Origin: Chloroflexia bacterium
GTDB taxonomy: Bacteria > Chloroflexota > Chloroflexia > Thermomicrobiales > JALYUS01
DNA length: 21,305 nt
Reading direction: 5' to 3'
NCBI GenBank assembly: GCA_025924435.1
Contig: JAICIL010000034.1
Span: 1-21,305, forward strand
Part shown: positions 6,841 to 14,233 of the stretch, one piece after another
Position numbering within the stretch: position 1 is the first letter of the stretch
Layout of the letters: every line of letters starts with the position of its first letter
Notes under the pieces: generated by a model
Seen by the model: the letters and a program-made list of their open reading frames with translations, nothing else
The model's database searches: none
What the model was told of the DNA's origin: nothing
Program-made: the position numbers and the translations under genes

Positions 6841-7938
6841 TTAATCCGCCGCCTGCGCCGCCGCGACCCGGAACGGCGTCAGATCCGGCACCCGTTCAGC
6901 GATGAGCAGGTCGTAGAGCCGTTCGTAGCCGATGGCCATCGAGCGGGCGGAGAAGTGCTGCTCGACTTGCGCGCGGCAGGTTGCCCGGTCAATTTCATCC
7001 AGATGATCCGCCGCTTCGACGAGGCCATCTACCGATGGGCGGACGAAACCCGTTTCGCCGTCAACGACGACTTCCGGTACGGAGCCGCACGGCGTCGCGA
7101 GCACCGGCGTGCCGCAGGCCATCGCCTCGATCATCGTCAGCCCGAACGGTTCGGGCCACTGGATCGGGAAGAGCAGCGCGCGCGCGTTGCCGAGGAAATC
7201 GCTCTTCTCGTCGTCGCCGATCTCGCCGATCCACTCGATCATCCGACCGTCAATCTCGTCCTTGACGAGGTCGAAGTATTCAGGATGGTCGTCGTCCACT
7301 TTCGCGGCGATTTTCAGCGGGATGCCGGTGCGCTTGGCGATTTCAATCGCCTGCGAGATGCCCTTGTTCGGCGAGATGCGCCCGAGAAAGGCGAAATAGC
7401 CGCTGCTCCCGTCGCCGATGTGCAACCGGCGCAGGTCTATGCCATTGTAGACATTGCCGATCCAGCGGGCCTGCGGCAGCGGGCACTGCTGGTGCCGGCT
7501 GATCGAGTTCACGGCGGCGTCCGGGTAGGCATCGAAGATCAGCGGCAGCGTCGGCAAATCGAGGCGACCGTGCATCGTCGTCAGCACCGGCGTGCGCACG
7601 AAGCGCGCGAAGGGGAAGGTGAAGAAGTCCACATGGCTGTGGATGACGTCGAATTCGTCGGCGCGCTCGAAGACGCGACCGAGTTGGACCATCTGCGGCG
7701 GGTGGATATCGCGCGGCATCTCGAGGCCCGGGAGGAGCCGCAGGCCGGACGGCACGAGCGGGACGAGATTAGCGAGCGTGTCGGAGTCTCCCGTCGCGAA
7801 GAGCGTCACGTCGTGGCCGCGCCGGACGAGTTCATCGGTCAGCGCCGCGACGACGCGCTCGGTGCCCCCATACTTCAGCGGCGGGACGCGTTCGGCTAAC
7901 GGCGCGATCTGCGCGATGCGTAATCTGTTAATTGTCAT
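6841..7938 (-). CDS. Glycosyltransferase family 4 (GT-B fold)
   Basis: A 365-residue cytosolic or membrane-peripheral retaining glycosyltransferase. The N-terminal Rossmann half has IAPLAERVPPLKYGGTERVV (glycine loop at 23-30), RRGHDVTLFATGDS, DVIHSHVD and LTTMHG. The C-terminal half has FLGRISPNKG (acceptor and sugar-nucleotide binding) and the EX7E motif EPFGLTMIEA (E263 and E271) followed by GTPVLATPCGSVPEVV. ATG 7938 has the Shine-Dalgarno AGGGGG and overlaps the hemW stop as ATGA, so translation is probably coupled to hemW. It is last in a minus-strand run and convergent with the debranching-enzyme gene. The donor and acceptor are unknown. Confidence 0.93.
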   Translation of the reverse strand: MTINRLRIAQIAPLAERVPPLKYGGTERVVAALTDELVRRGHDVTLFATGDSDTLANLVPLVPSGLRLLPGLEMPRDIHPPQMVQLGRVFERADEFDVIHSHVDFFTFPFARFVRTPVLTTMHGRLDLPTLPLIFDAYPDAAVNSISRHQQCPLPQARWIGNVYNGIDLRRLHIGDGSSGYFAFLGRISPNKGISQAIEIAKRTGIPLKIAAKVDDDHPEYFDLVKDEIDGRMIEWIGEIGDDEKSDFLGNARALLFPIQWPEPFGLTMIEAMACGTPVLATPCGSVPEVVVDGETGFVRPSVDGLVEAADHLDEIDRATCRAQVEQHFSARSMAIGYERLYDLLIAERVPDLTPFRVAAAQAAD

Positions 7939-9122
7939 GACCTTTCCCCCTCTAGAAACCGTACCGCGATCTCGTCCGCGAGGAGTCGCGCCTCGGGAGC
8001 GATTGCGATCCGACCGCCACTGCGGGTAACAACTCCCCGTGTTACATATTCCGCAATCCGGCGACCGTAGACCGCCTCTACAGTACAAGCGTGTCGCACC
8101 AAGAATGCCCTTTCCGACACCCCTTCCGCAAGACGCGTTCCAAGGAACATCGTCTCCGCGCGTGCGGTCGCTTCCGCGATGGCTTCCGATCCCGCTTCGG
8201 CGCTCCCGTCCCGCACATTCGCCAGGTAGGTATGCAAATCGCGCGCATTCCAGAAGCGGCGGTCGCGGCGATGGCTGTGCGCGCCGACGCCGAAACCGAG
8301 ATAATCGCCATTCGTCCAGTAGCCGCAGTTGTGGCGGGAGCGGTGGCCGGGCCGGGCGTAGTTCGAGGTCTCGTAGTGGGCATAGCCCGCGCCAGTCAGC
8401 AGTTCGTCCGCCGCGAGGAACATATCGGCGTAGAGGTCTTCGTCCGCGACGGCGGCCGTCCCGGCGGCGACCGCGTGCGCGAGCGGCGTCCCCTCCTCGA
8501 CGGTGAGCGCGTAGGCGGAAAGATGATCGGGGCGCAGCGCGATCGCCGCGCGCAGATCGTCGCGCCAATCGGCGAGCGTCTGGCCCTGCCAGCCGAAGAT
8601 CAGATCCGCGCTGACGCTCGCAAATCCGGCGGCGCGGGCGTGCTCAATTGCCCCTTTGCCCTCCTCCGGCGTGTGGAGCCGACCGAGCGCGGCGAGGCCG
8701 CGCGGGTTGAAGGTCTGTACGCCAATCGAGAGGCGCGTCACGCCCGCCGCGCGGAAGCCGGCGAGGTGGCGCGGGCGGAGCGGCCCCGGATTCGCCTCCA
8801 GCGTGATCTCCGCGTCCGGTTGGACGGCGAACACCTCGCCGATGGTCGCGAGGATGCGACCGATCTGGGCGGCGGGGAGCAGTGAGGGGGTGCCGCCGCC
8901 GAGGAAGATCGTCGCGACCGGCGGATTCGGCGCGTGCCGCTCCGCACCCTGTCGAATCTCCGCGCAGAGGGCGTCCACATAGGCGGGTGCGGTGTGCAGC
9001 ATCCCCTCGACGACCGCGAAATCGCAATACGGGCAATGCTTCTGGCAGAAAGGAATATGGACATAAATGCCGATCTGCGCGTCGGGATTCGTGATTGGCA
9101 CATCCGTAATGGCGTCGGGCAT
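7935..9122 (-). CDS. hemW: HemW-like radical SAM heme chaperone
   Basis: A 395-residue radical SAM protein. IGIYVHIPFCQKHCPYCDF carries the 4Fe-4S triad C26, C30, C33; Phe follows instead of the fourth Cys seen in true HemN, which points to HemW. IFLGGGTPSLLP, ITLEANPG, RLSIGVQTFN and DLIFGWQGQT are core motifs, and RHNCGYW gives the HNxxYW heme-binding signature of HemW. Known family role: heme delivery to respiratory enzymes rather than coproporphyrinogen oxidation. The start is not certain. ATG 9122 lies 45 bases after the hicB stop but has a poor Shine-Dalgarno; the frame opens as far as 9221, and GTG 9128 is another option. The gene is followed by a GT4 gene with a 4-base overlap. Confidence 0.9.
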   Translation of the reverse strand: MPDAITDVPITNPDAQIGIYVHIPFCQKHCPYCDFAVVEGMLHTAPAYVDALCAEIRQGAERHAPNPPVATIFLGGGTPSLLPAAQIGRILATIGEVFAVQPDAEITLEANPGPLRPRHLAGFRAAGVTRLSIGVQTFNPRGLAALGRLHTPEEGKGAIEHARAAGFASVSADLIFGWQGQTLADWRDDLRAAIALRPDHLSAYALTVEEGTPLAHAVAAGTAAVADEDLYADMFLAADELLTGAGYAHYETSNYARPGHRSRHNCGYWTNGDYLGFGVGAHSHRRDRRFWNARDLHTYLANVRDGSAEAGSEAIAEATARAETMFLGTRLAEGVSERAFLVRHACTVEAVYGRRIAEYVTRGVVTRSGGRIAIAPEARLLADEIAVRFLEGERS

Positions 9123-9166
9123 GCTCACGGAGGGAACATGGTCCACCTCTATTGCATTCGGCACGG

Positions 9167-9397
9167 CTACGACGCGAATGCCGGTTGTTGCGCCTCGACC
9201 GTCTCGCCGAACGAGTCCCATTCGGGAAGCGTATCGCCGTCTTCGACCATCGCGCCAACGTGCATGTTCACCGCGCCGCGAATGTTCTCACGAACCTCTT
9301 CGAGTGTCCGTCCCGTCGCGACGCAACCGGGGAGATCGGGAACATATGCTGAATAGTTTCGCGGGCCGGATTCGATGACCACCGCATACTTCTTCAT
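9167..9397 (-). CDS. Orphan HicB-like (UPF0150) protein
   Basis: A 76-residue protein with the HicB N-terminal fold: MKKYAVVIESGPRNYSAYVPDLPGCVATG, then EEVRENIRGAVNMHVGAMVEDGDTLPE. HicB proteins are antitoxins to the HicA RNase, but solitary members are common. No HicA-like gene (short, with a GSHH motif) lies on either side. The domain ends about 10 residues after the core, with no C-terminal DNA-binding domain visible. The start is ambiguous: ATG 9397 matches family starts, ATG 9412 has AGGA upstream, and ATG 9463 has AAGGTG upstream and would add 22 residues. It sits between the PPOX gene and hemW on the same strand. Confidence 0.82.
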   Translation of the reverse strand: MKKYAVVIESGPRNYSAYVPDLPGCVATGRTLEEVRENIRGAVNMHVGAMVEDGDTLPEWDSFGETVEAQQPAFAS

Positions 9398-9472
9398 ATT
9401 TCTCTTTTTCATCAATCCTGCGTACTCTTGAATCGCCTTAACCCACAGATTCCTGAATAGCATCGCGCACCT

Positions 9473-9874
9473 TCACTGTTCGACGTTGCGCGCCGACCTG
9501 GGCAATCTATCAGACAAATCCCAAGTGATGATACGCTTTGGCGTCAGGCGAATCAACTCCGGACTAAAGCCGGGGGAAACCGTTTCCCCACCATCAGGGA
9601 GAACTTCGGCATATGCGCGGATTTCAATGCCGCCCCCTACTCCTTGTGCCGTCATGTCATCTACGACAAATGAGGCGAGGCCGTTCCGCGCGATATTGCG
9701 GAACTTTTGTGTCTTGCCATTCGCCGGCCCACCAATATCAATCGTGTCCAAATCCGGATTGTAGCGGAAGCCTACCGGTTTGTTCTGCGGCTCGCCGCGC
9801 TGATTCACGGTTGCCAGCCGCCCAATCCGTTGCGTTTTCATATACGCCAACTCTGCTTCGGTAAACTTGCTCAA
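9473..9874 (-). CDS. PPOX-class F420-dependent oxidoreductase-like protein
   Basis: A 133-residue split-barrel flavin/deazaflavin-binding protein. The pattern FTEAELAYMKTQRIGRLATVNQRGEPQNKPVGFRYN, then IDIGG, KTQKFRNIARNGLASFVVDD and GIEIRAYAEVL is that of the PPOX-class F420-dependent family, relatives of pyridoxamine 5'-phosphate oxidase that reduce diverse substrates with F420H2. The start codon is TTG 9874, decided by the strong Shine-Dalgarno GAGGTG five bases upstream; no ATG or GTG is better placed. It heads a minus-strand run with hicB, hemW and a GT4 gene. With the LLM protein at 2102 it hints that the cell makes F420, which is inference. Confidence 0.87.
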   Translation of the reverse strand: MSKFTEAELAYMKTQRIGRLATVNQRGEPQNKPVGFRYNPDLDTIDIGGPANGKTQKFRNIARNGLASFVVDDMTAQGVGGGIEIRAYAEVLPDGGETVSPGFSPELIRLTPKRIITWDLSDRLPRSARNVEQ

Positions 9875-10027
9875 AATTGCACCTCATCACTCCACCTGGC
9901 GGTGGCGAATCATCTCCATCGCGAAGGAGCGTTTCGATGATCGGAGACCGACCCTCTCGGCATGTAGCAAATCTCTTGCCGCCACCGCTCGGATGTCAAG
10001 CATATGGTACCGACCGCGCAATGGCCG

Positions 10028-11554
10028 TCATAGCGTGCCGTGTGATGCGGGGGAGCGATCGGTATTGCTCGCCTGATCGTTGATGATCGCATGGAACGCC
10101 GTTTCCGCCCGGTCGGCGTCGGCGGCGGTCGCGGGGCGGTCGCTATACCGGGCGGCCCGGTACGCATCGGTGATCGTCAGGAGCGACGCGCCCGCGTGCG
10201 GGTAGACCCCTTCGAGCGGCGGCACATGCTCGCGCGGGGCGGCGGATGGGATGCGCGGCGCGCCCGCCCGCGCGCCGCGATGGAGCAGGCGCGAGTAGAG
10301 CGTGCGAATTTTCAGCGTATATTGCCAGCGCGGGTCGCCCCGCAGATCCGCCCACGGGTCCGTGCCCTTGCGCCGCAACCGCGCCGCGAGGTTGGCGAGC
10401 ATCCCCTTCAGGCCCGCGCCGACCTCGTTCCAATCCATCACCGATTCCCGCTCCTCGTTGCCCCGGTGGCGGCGTGTCGGCCGCCGGAAGATGAACCGCG
10501 TGAGGAGCCAGATGATCCCCACGAGGACGACCGCGAGCAGGATGAATCGGATCGAATCGGGCAGTACCGCCACCTTGTGGGTCGCTTGATCCGCGACCTG
10601 GCGCGGCGGCACGGTCGGCTGGGGCAGGGTCGCGACCTTGCCGCCGGTGATCCTGTTCACGAGCGAACTGAGCAGGAGGTAGAAGAGGTACGCGATCCAA
10701 CTGATCACCGCGATGATCACATTCAGGATGAAATTGAGGACGACGAAGAGCGGGTGCAGGATCGTCGCGACGGTCTCCAGGAAGGTATGGGAGAGGATCG
10801 CCGCCGTCAGCAGCCCGACGATCAGGATGAGCGCAACCGGCAGCACGAGCGGCCCGATCCACTGCGGCCCGAGCCGCCCTTGCGCGCGGAGTCCCTCCAT
10901 TTGCAGGCGGGCGAGCGTCACCGCGCTGAGGGCGAAGAAGAAGAAGCCGACGACGAGGACGCGGACATACGCCCGCCCCGGCGAATCCACCTCCTGCGCG
11001 GTGACGGTGAGGATGCTCGTCACGGCGACGACGATCACGCCGATGCGCAGCATCGTGTAGGTCGTGTCGAGCGACGGCGTCTCCCGCAAGCGCCCGCGCG
11101 CCCAGGCGTAGACAATCACGATCGTGATCAGCCAGACGGACGATTGCGCCGACGACGGGTGGAAGATGTAGGCATTGATCGCCTGCCGGAGCCACTCCGG
11201 GTTCCACGGCGCGTATTGCCGGAACGCACCGACATAGAGCAGGCCGACCAGCGTCGCGACGATCCCCGCACCGATGGCGACCTCGTAATCCGGGCTCCAC
11301 AACTGGAACGCCTCGACGAGGCGCGGGATCGCCGCCGCCAGGATCATGACGACGAGGATCGCCAGCGGCGGGATGCCCCCGACCCCGCCCGTGGAGACCG
11401 TGCCCGGCGATTCGATCACCCCGACGACGAGAGAAACGAGCATCGCCTCCGCGCAAATCAGCGTGAAACTGAGCGCGGCGGATCGCCAGTCCCATGCCTT
11501 CACGAGACGGCCCAGATAACCATTAAGGACTGAGTTGTCGCGCTCATCGTTCAT
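10028..11554 (-). CDS. Multi-TM membrane protein with C-terminal DUF4129 domain
   Basis: A 508-residue integral membrane protein with about ten predicted hydrophobic segments, near residues 27-47, 62-84, 92-111, 139-153, 168-187, 197-216, 234-255, 260-299 (two) and 335-354. A basic stretch (FRRPTRRHRG) follows, then a soluble tail. Residues about 416-490 (IRTLYSRLLHRGARAGAPR ... PHAGASLLTITDAYRAARYS) fit DUF4129, a domain often fused to or next to transglutaminase-like proteins in MoxR/DUF58 clusters. ATG 11554 has the Shine-Dalgarno GAGGAA. It is third in the moxR-DUF58-DUF4129 order, separated from the DUF58 gene by 160 bases that hold a hairpin repeat. Its function is unknown; an envelope role is inferred from the cluster. 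Confidence 0.85.
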   Translation of the reverse strand: MNDERDNSVLNGYLGRLVKAWDWRSAALSFTLICAEAMLVSLVVGVIESPGTVSTGGVGGIPPLAILVVMILAAAIPRLVEAFQLWSPDYEVAIGAGIVATLVGLLYVGAFRQYAPWNPEWLRQAINAYIFHPSSAQSSVWLITIVIVYAWARGRLRETPSLDTTYTMLRIGVIVVAVTSILTVTAQEVDSPGRAYVRVLVVGFFFFALSAVTLARLQMEGLRAQGRLGPQWIGPLVLPVALILIVGLLTAAILSHTFLETVATILHPLFVVLNFILNVIIAVISWIAYLFYLLLSSLVNRITGGKVATLPQPTVPPRQVADQATHKVAVLPDSIRFILLAVVLVGIIWLLTRFIFRRPTRRHRGNEERESVMDWNEVGAGLKGMLANLAARLRRKGTDPWADLRGDPRWQYTLKIRTLYSRLLHRGARAGAPRIPSAAPREHVPPLEGVYPHAGASLLTITDAYRAARYSDRPATAADADRAETAFHAIINDQASNTDRSPASHGTL

Positions 11555-11593
11555 GATGTATTCCTCATGGGATGCGGATGCGGCGAAAGGTTG

Positions 11594-11648
11594 GTAGCGC
11601 AGGCTTTCCAGCCTGCATCCCGCTCGCAGGCTGGAAAGCCTGCGCTAC
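11594..11648. repeat. 23-bp perfect hairpin repeat in the DUF58/DUF4129 gap
   Basis: Arms 11594-11616 and 11626-11648 are exact reverse complements (beginning GTAGCGCAGGCTTTCC) around the 9-base loop ATCCCGCTC. Each arm also contains the smaller dyad GCAGGCT..AGCCTGC. I recall similar GTAGCGCAGGCTTTCCAGCC hairpins scattered through genomes of several bacterial phyla, but could not check this. It could end or stabilise the upstream part of a polycistronic transcript. Confidence 0.85.
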
Positions 11649-11714
11649 TAATATTCGTATCCCTTTCTGTGTGCGCTGCCGTTTGTCACCGACACGGTAA
11701 TCCGGCACGCTCCC

Positions 11715-12956
11715 TCAGTCCTTAGTCCTTAGTCCTTGTTCTTTTGTCGCCGCTTCGACCGCTTGCCAGGGGAGCCGGTGGACGAGCACGCCCGACAGGC
11801 CGGGATCGTCCACGAAGCCGAGCGCGACGATCACGATGCGCAGGCCGCGTTGCACGAGATTTGCCAGCGCGCGGCGGAGCGGATCAGTCATCGTCATTGT
11901 CACGACGATGACGGTGCTGCCCCACGGGAAGCGGGGCGATTCCTGTTCGAGCGTGCCCGCGATGTTCACGTAGGTGAACGGTGTCAGGCGCGCCAACCCT
12001 TCGAGGATGCGGGCGTACTGATCCTCGCGGCGACCGGGCGGGACGCGGAGCGTCTGGTCGGTCTGCGCGAGCAGCCCGTTCGCGAAGATGCCGACGGCGA
12101 ACTTCTCCGTCGTCGCCCATTCGGCGATGGAGGCGGCGACGCTGATCGCCCGCTCCAGGTGCTCCTGATCCACGCCCTCATAGTAGCGCGCGACGGTGTC
12201 GAGGTTGAGGAAAATCGCGATCTGGAGGTTCGCGGTCGGTTCGTAGACCTTCGTCTGGTATGCCCCGGCGCGGGCCGATGCCTTCCAGTGGATCGCCTTG
12301 AACGGGTCCTCGGGGTGATATTCGCGCGTGCCGATAGTGCGCGTCGGGTCGGTGATCACGGTGCGCCGCACATTCGTCTCGCCGAGCAGATGGCGCGGCG
12401 GCAGGCCGAGTTCATCGAGCGGGACGAGGCGCGGGTAGACCGTCAGATACTGCTCGCCGGGCAGGGATTGCCGGTGGGCGAAGAAGCCGAACGGGTCGCC
12501 CGCGCGCACCGTGACGGGGCCGACGCGGAAGTAGCCGCGGTGCGGACACTGGAGCGTCAGATGCCAGGTGATCCGCTCGTACCAGCGGAGCGCGGTGAAG
12601 AAGGAGACGATCTGCGTGCCCGGCGATTCGGATTGGAACGCCTCCCAATCCCGCACGCGCACGCGCGCCGCCACCGCGTCCTCCACCCGCACCCAGGGCA
12701 TCGGCAGCAACTTTTTGTTCGTCATCCGCAGCGTGAGATGGAGCGATTCGCCCGCGAAGCAGCGGTCGGCGTCCGTGTTGCGCTCGAAGAGCAGCCGGTC
12801 GAGGACGTGCTTGTTCCAGAACCACGAGAGGGCGAGCGTCAGGAGCGTGATCGTGCCGATCACGGTCACAGCGGGCTGGCCGAGGATCATCCCGAAGAGG
12901 ATGACGACGACCGATCCGGTGATCCATGCCTGGCCGTAGATGGCCCCCGTGCCCAT
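11715..12956 (-). CDS. DUF58 domain protein
   Basis: A 413-residue protein. Two N-terminal membrane segments (about 11-25 and 28-46) are followed by an Ig-like/beta region (RNTDADRCFAGESLHLTLRMTN) and the DUF58 core with its signature TREYHPEDPFKAIHWKASAR at 210-229, then a vWA-like half (LQIAIFLNLDT, STVIVVTMTM). DUF58 proteins travel with MoxR ATPases and are probably remodelled by them. The start is taken as ATG 12956; a GTG at 12977 is in frame, but its extra codons come from the C-rich repeat arm. The last codons (GLRTKD) are read through three tandem AGTCCTT heptamers on the complementary strand, so the C-terminus is repeat-derived. Confidence 0.9.
   Translation of the reverse strand: MGTGAIYGQAWITGSVVVILFGMILGQPAVTVIGTITLLTLALSWFWNKHVLDRLLFERNTDADRCFAGESLHLTLRMTNKKLLPMPWVRVEDAVAARVRVRDWEAFQSESPGTQIVSFFTALRWYERITWHLTLQCPHRGYFRVGPVTVRAGDPFGFFAHRQSLPGEQYLTVYPRLVPLDELGLPPRHLLGETNVRRTVITDPTRTIGTREYHPEDPFKAIHWKASARAGAYQTKVYEPTANLQIAIFLNLDTVARYYEGVDQEHLERAISVAASIAEWATTEKFAVGIFANGLLAQTDQTLRVPPGRREDQYARILEGLARLTPFTYVNIAGTLEQESPRFPWGSTVIVVTMTMTDPLRRALANLVQRGLRIVIVALGFVDDPGLSGVLVHRLPWQAVEAATKEQGLRTKD
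11717..11737. repeat. Three perfect tandem AGTCCTT heptamers inside the DUF58 3' end
   Basis: Bases 11717-11737 are AGTCCTT three times without a mismatch. The stop codon of the DUF58 gene (11715-11717) lies at their edge, so the array encodes the last residues. No inverted arm is seen nearby. The AGTNNNN form matches the heptamer arrays elsewhere in the window. Confidence 0.8.
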
Positions 12957-12957
12957 A

Positions 12958-13024
12958 GGAAACCCTAACCCCCCCACTGCCCGGAGGGCGCCCGCTTTCC
13001 CGACGCGGGAAGGGGGAGATGGAA
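12958..13024. repeat. Single arm of the C-rich repeat family (element D)
   Basis: GGAAACCCTAACCCCCCC at the left and GGGAAGGGGGAGA at the right resemble the left arm of the element at 204-249, with an inserted GCCCGGAGGGCGCCCGC (12979-12995) that is also found at 6749-6765. It fills the moxR-DUF58 gap and touches the DUF58 start. No second arm is present, so it may be a solo or decayed copy. Confidence 0.55.
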
Positions 13025-13034
13025 CGTGCTCATA

Positions 13035-13979
13035 CTAGACGGCCTCGACCGGCACGGGCACTTGCGCGACGACATCGCGCAGGATGCCCTCGACATTGCG
13101 GCCGCGCAGGCGGCTCTCGGACGAGAGGATGAGGCGGTGTGTGAGGATCGGCGCCCAGAGCGCCTTGATATCCTCCGGCGTCACGTACTCCCGCCCTCGG
13201 ATGGCGGCATACGCCTGCGCCGCGCGATAGAGGGCGAGCGACCCGCGCGGCGACGCACCGAGCGCGATGGACTCGTGACCCCGCGTGGCGCGGACGAGGC
13301 GGGTGATGTACTGCCGCAGTTCGTCATCCACATGGATCATGCGCACATCCGCCTGGAGCGACGGGAAATCGGCGATGTCGCCCACGGGCCGCAAATCCGT
13401 GAGGGGATTCTCGCCCTGGAAGCGCGTCAGGATCGCCGCCTCGTCGTCCTCGTCCGGGTAGCCGACCCTCAGTTTCAGGAAAAAGCGGTCCAGTTGCGCT
13501 TCGGGCAGCGGGAATGTCCCCTCCAGTTCGATCGGGTTCTCCGTCGCGATCAGGATGAAGGGGCGCGGCAGCGGGATCGTCTCGTTCTCGATCGTCACCG
13601 TCCGTTCCTCCATCGCTTCGAGCAGGGCGGACTGCGTGCGCGGCGTGGCGCGGTTGATCTCGTCGGCGAGGACGACATTGCCGAAGATCGGGCCGGGACG
13701 GAACTGGAACTCCTGCACGCGCTGATTGAAGTACGTCAGACCGCTGATGTCGGACGGCAGCAAATCGGGCGTGCATTGGATGCGCCGGAAATCGCCGCCG
13801 ATGGCGCGGGCGAGCGAGCGGGCCAGCGTCGTCTTGCCGACACCGGGCACGTCTTCCAGCAGAATATGACCCTCGCACAATAACGCGACGAGCGCGAGAT
13901 CCACGACCTCCCGCTTCCCCACCATCACCTCGCCCACACGGTCCAAAACCGCGTCGGCGTACTCCTGCACACGGCCCAC
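13035..13979 (-). CDS. MoxR-family AAA+ ATPase
   Basis: A 314-residue cytosolic AAA+ ATPase, a chaperone-like remodeller. Walker A GVGKTT is at about 46-51 (LLEDVPGVGKTTLARSLA), Walker B VVLADE at 102-107 followed by INRATPRTQSALLEAMEE, sensor 1 ATEN at 145-148, and LPEAQLDRF with the arginine near 165. The C-terminal lid contains GASPRGSLALYRAAQAYAAIRGREYVTPEDI, typical for MoxR. The frame opens at GTG 14024, but that codon lies within the extended -10; GTG 13979 has AAGGAG eight bases upstream and gives the family length. It is first in the moxR-DUF58-DUF4129 order, the canonical arrangement, although the usual transglutaminase or vWA genes are absent. Confidence 0.93.
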   Translation of the reverse strand: MGRVQEYADAVLDRVGEVMVGKREVVDLALVALLCEGHILLEDVPGVGKTTLARSLARAIGGDFRRIQCTPDLLPSDISGLTYFNQRVQEFQFRPGPIFGNVVLADEINRATPRTQSALLEAMEERTVTIENETIPLPRPFILIATENPIELEGTFPLPEAQLDRFFLKLRVGYPDEDDEAAILTRFQGENPLTDLRPVGDIADFPSLQADVRMIHVDDELRQYITRLVRATRGHESIALGASPRGSLALYRAAQAYAAIRGREYVTPEDIKALWAPILTHRLILSSESRLRGRNVEGILRDVVAQVPVPVEAV

Positions 13980-14014
13980 CGGCTGCACTCCTTCCCGCCT
14001 ATCGCGCACGCCAG

Positions 14015-14023
14015 ATTGTAGCA
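14015..14023 (-). promoter_or_regulatory. Extended -10 promoter for moxR
   Basis: On the minus strand the sequence reads TGCTACAAT: a TGN extension plus TACAAT (5 of 6). The -35 position falls inside the heptamer array 14026-14060 and has no TTGACA-like hexamer. Transcription would start near 14008, leaving a leader of about 28 bases before GTG 13979. Confidence 0.5.
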
Positions 14024-14025
14024 CG

Positions 14026-14166
14026 AGTAGCCGGTAGCCAGTAGCCAGTAGCCAGTAGTCAGAAAGGAGGCGCTCGCGCCGATGGGTGCTGAACGGGGCG
14101 GCGCATATTCGAGGCGATCTGCATTTTCTGTCTACTGTCTACTGCCTACCGACTACTGGCTGCTAT
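14026..14166. repeat. Inverted AGTAGCC heptamer arrays between divergent genes
   Basis: The left array is five 7-bp units, AGTAGCC GGTAGCC AGTAGCC AGTAGCC AGTAGTC (14026-14060). The right array is five inverted units, CTACTGT CTACTGC CTACCGA CTACTGG CTGCTAT (14132-14166). The 71-base centre holds a small GGCGC/GCGCC palindrome. The arrays lie between moxR (-) and the rhodanese gene (+), and each abuts an extended -10 element. Confidence 0.85.
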
Positions 14167-14169
14167 ACT
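14161..14169 (+). promoter_or_regulatory. Extended -10 promoter for the rhodanese gene
   Basis: TGCTATACT is TGN plus TATACT (5 of 6 to consensus). As for moxR, the -35 region is inside a heptamer array and shows no good hexamer. Just downstream of the expected start (about 14176), CCCGCCCG (14179-14186) pairs with CGGGCGGG (14192-14199), an 8-bp hairpin that may protect the 5' end of the transcript. Confidence 0.5.
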
Positions 14170-14233
14170 CCCAAGTGCCCCGCCCGACCGGCGGGCGGGT
14201 GGCTCGGTGCGAAGATACGAAAGGAGCCCGATC

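Noticed and set aside
9167..9463. A complete HicAB toxin-antitoxin pair
   Set aside because: No HicA-like frame with a GSHH motif exists on either side of the HicB-like gene.
9994..9999. Perfect TTGACA on the minus strand upstream of the PPOX gene
   Set aside because: No acceptable -10 at 16-18 bases (AGAGAT is the best available), so it was not called as a promoter.
14026..14166. CRISPR-like array
   Set aside because: Units are contiguous 7-mers without spacers, and no cas genes are near.
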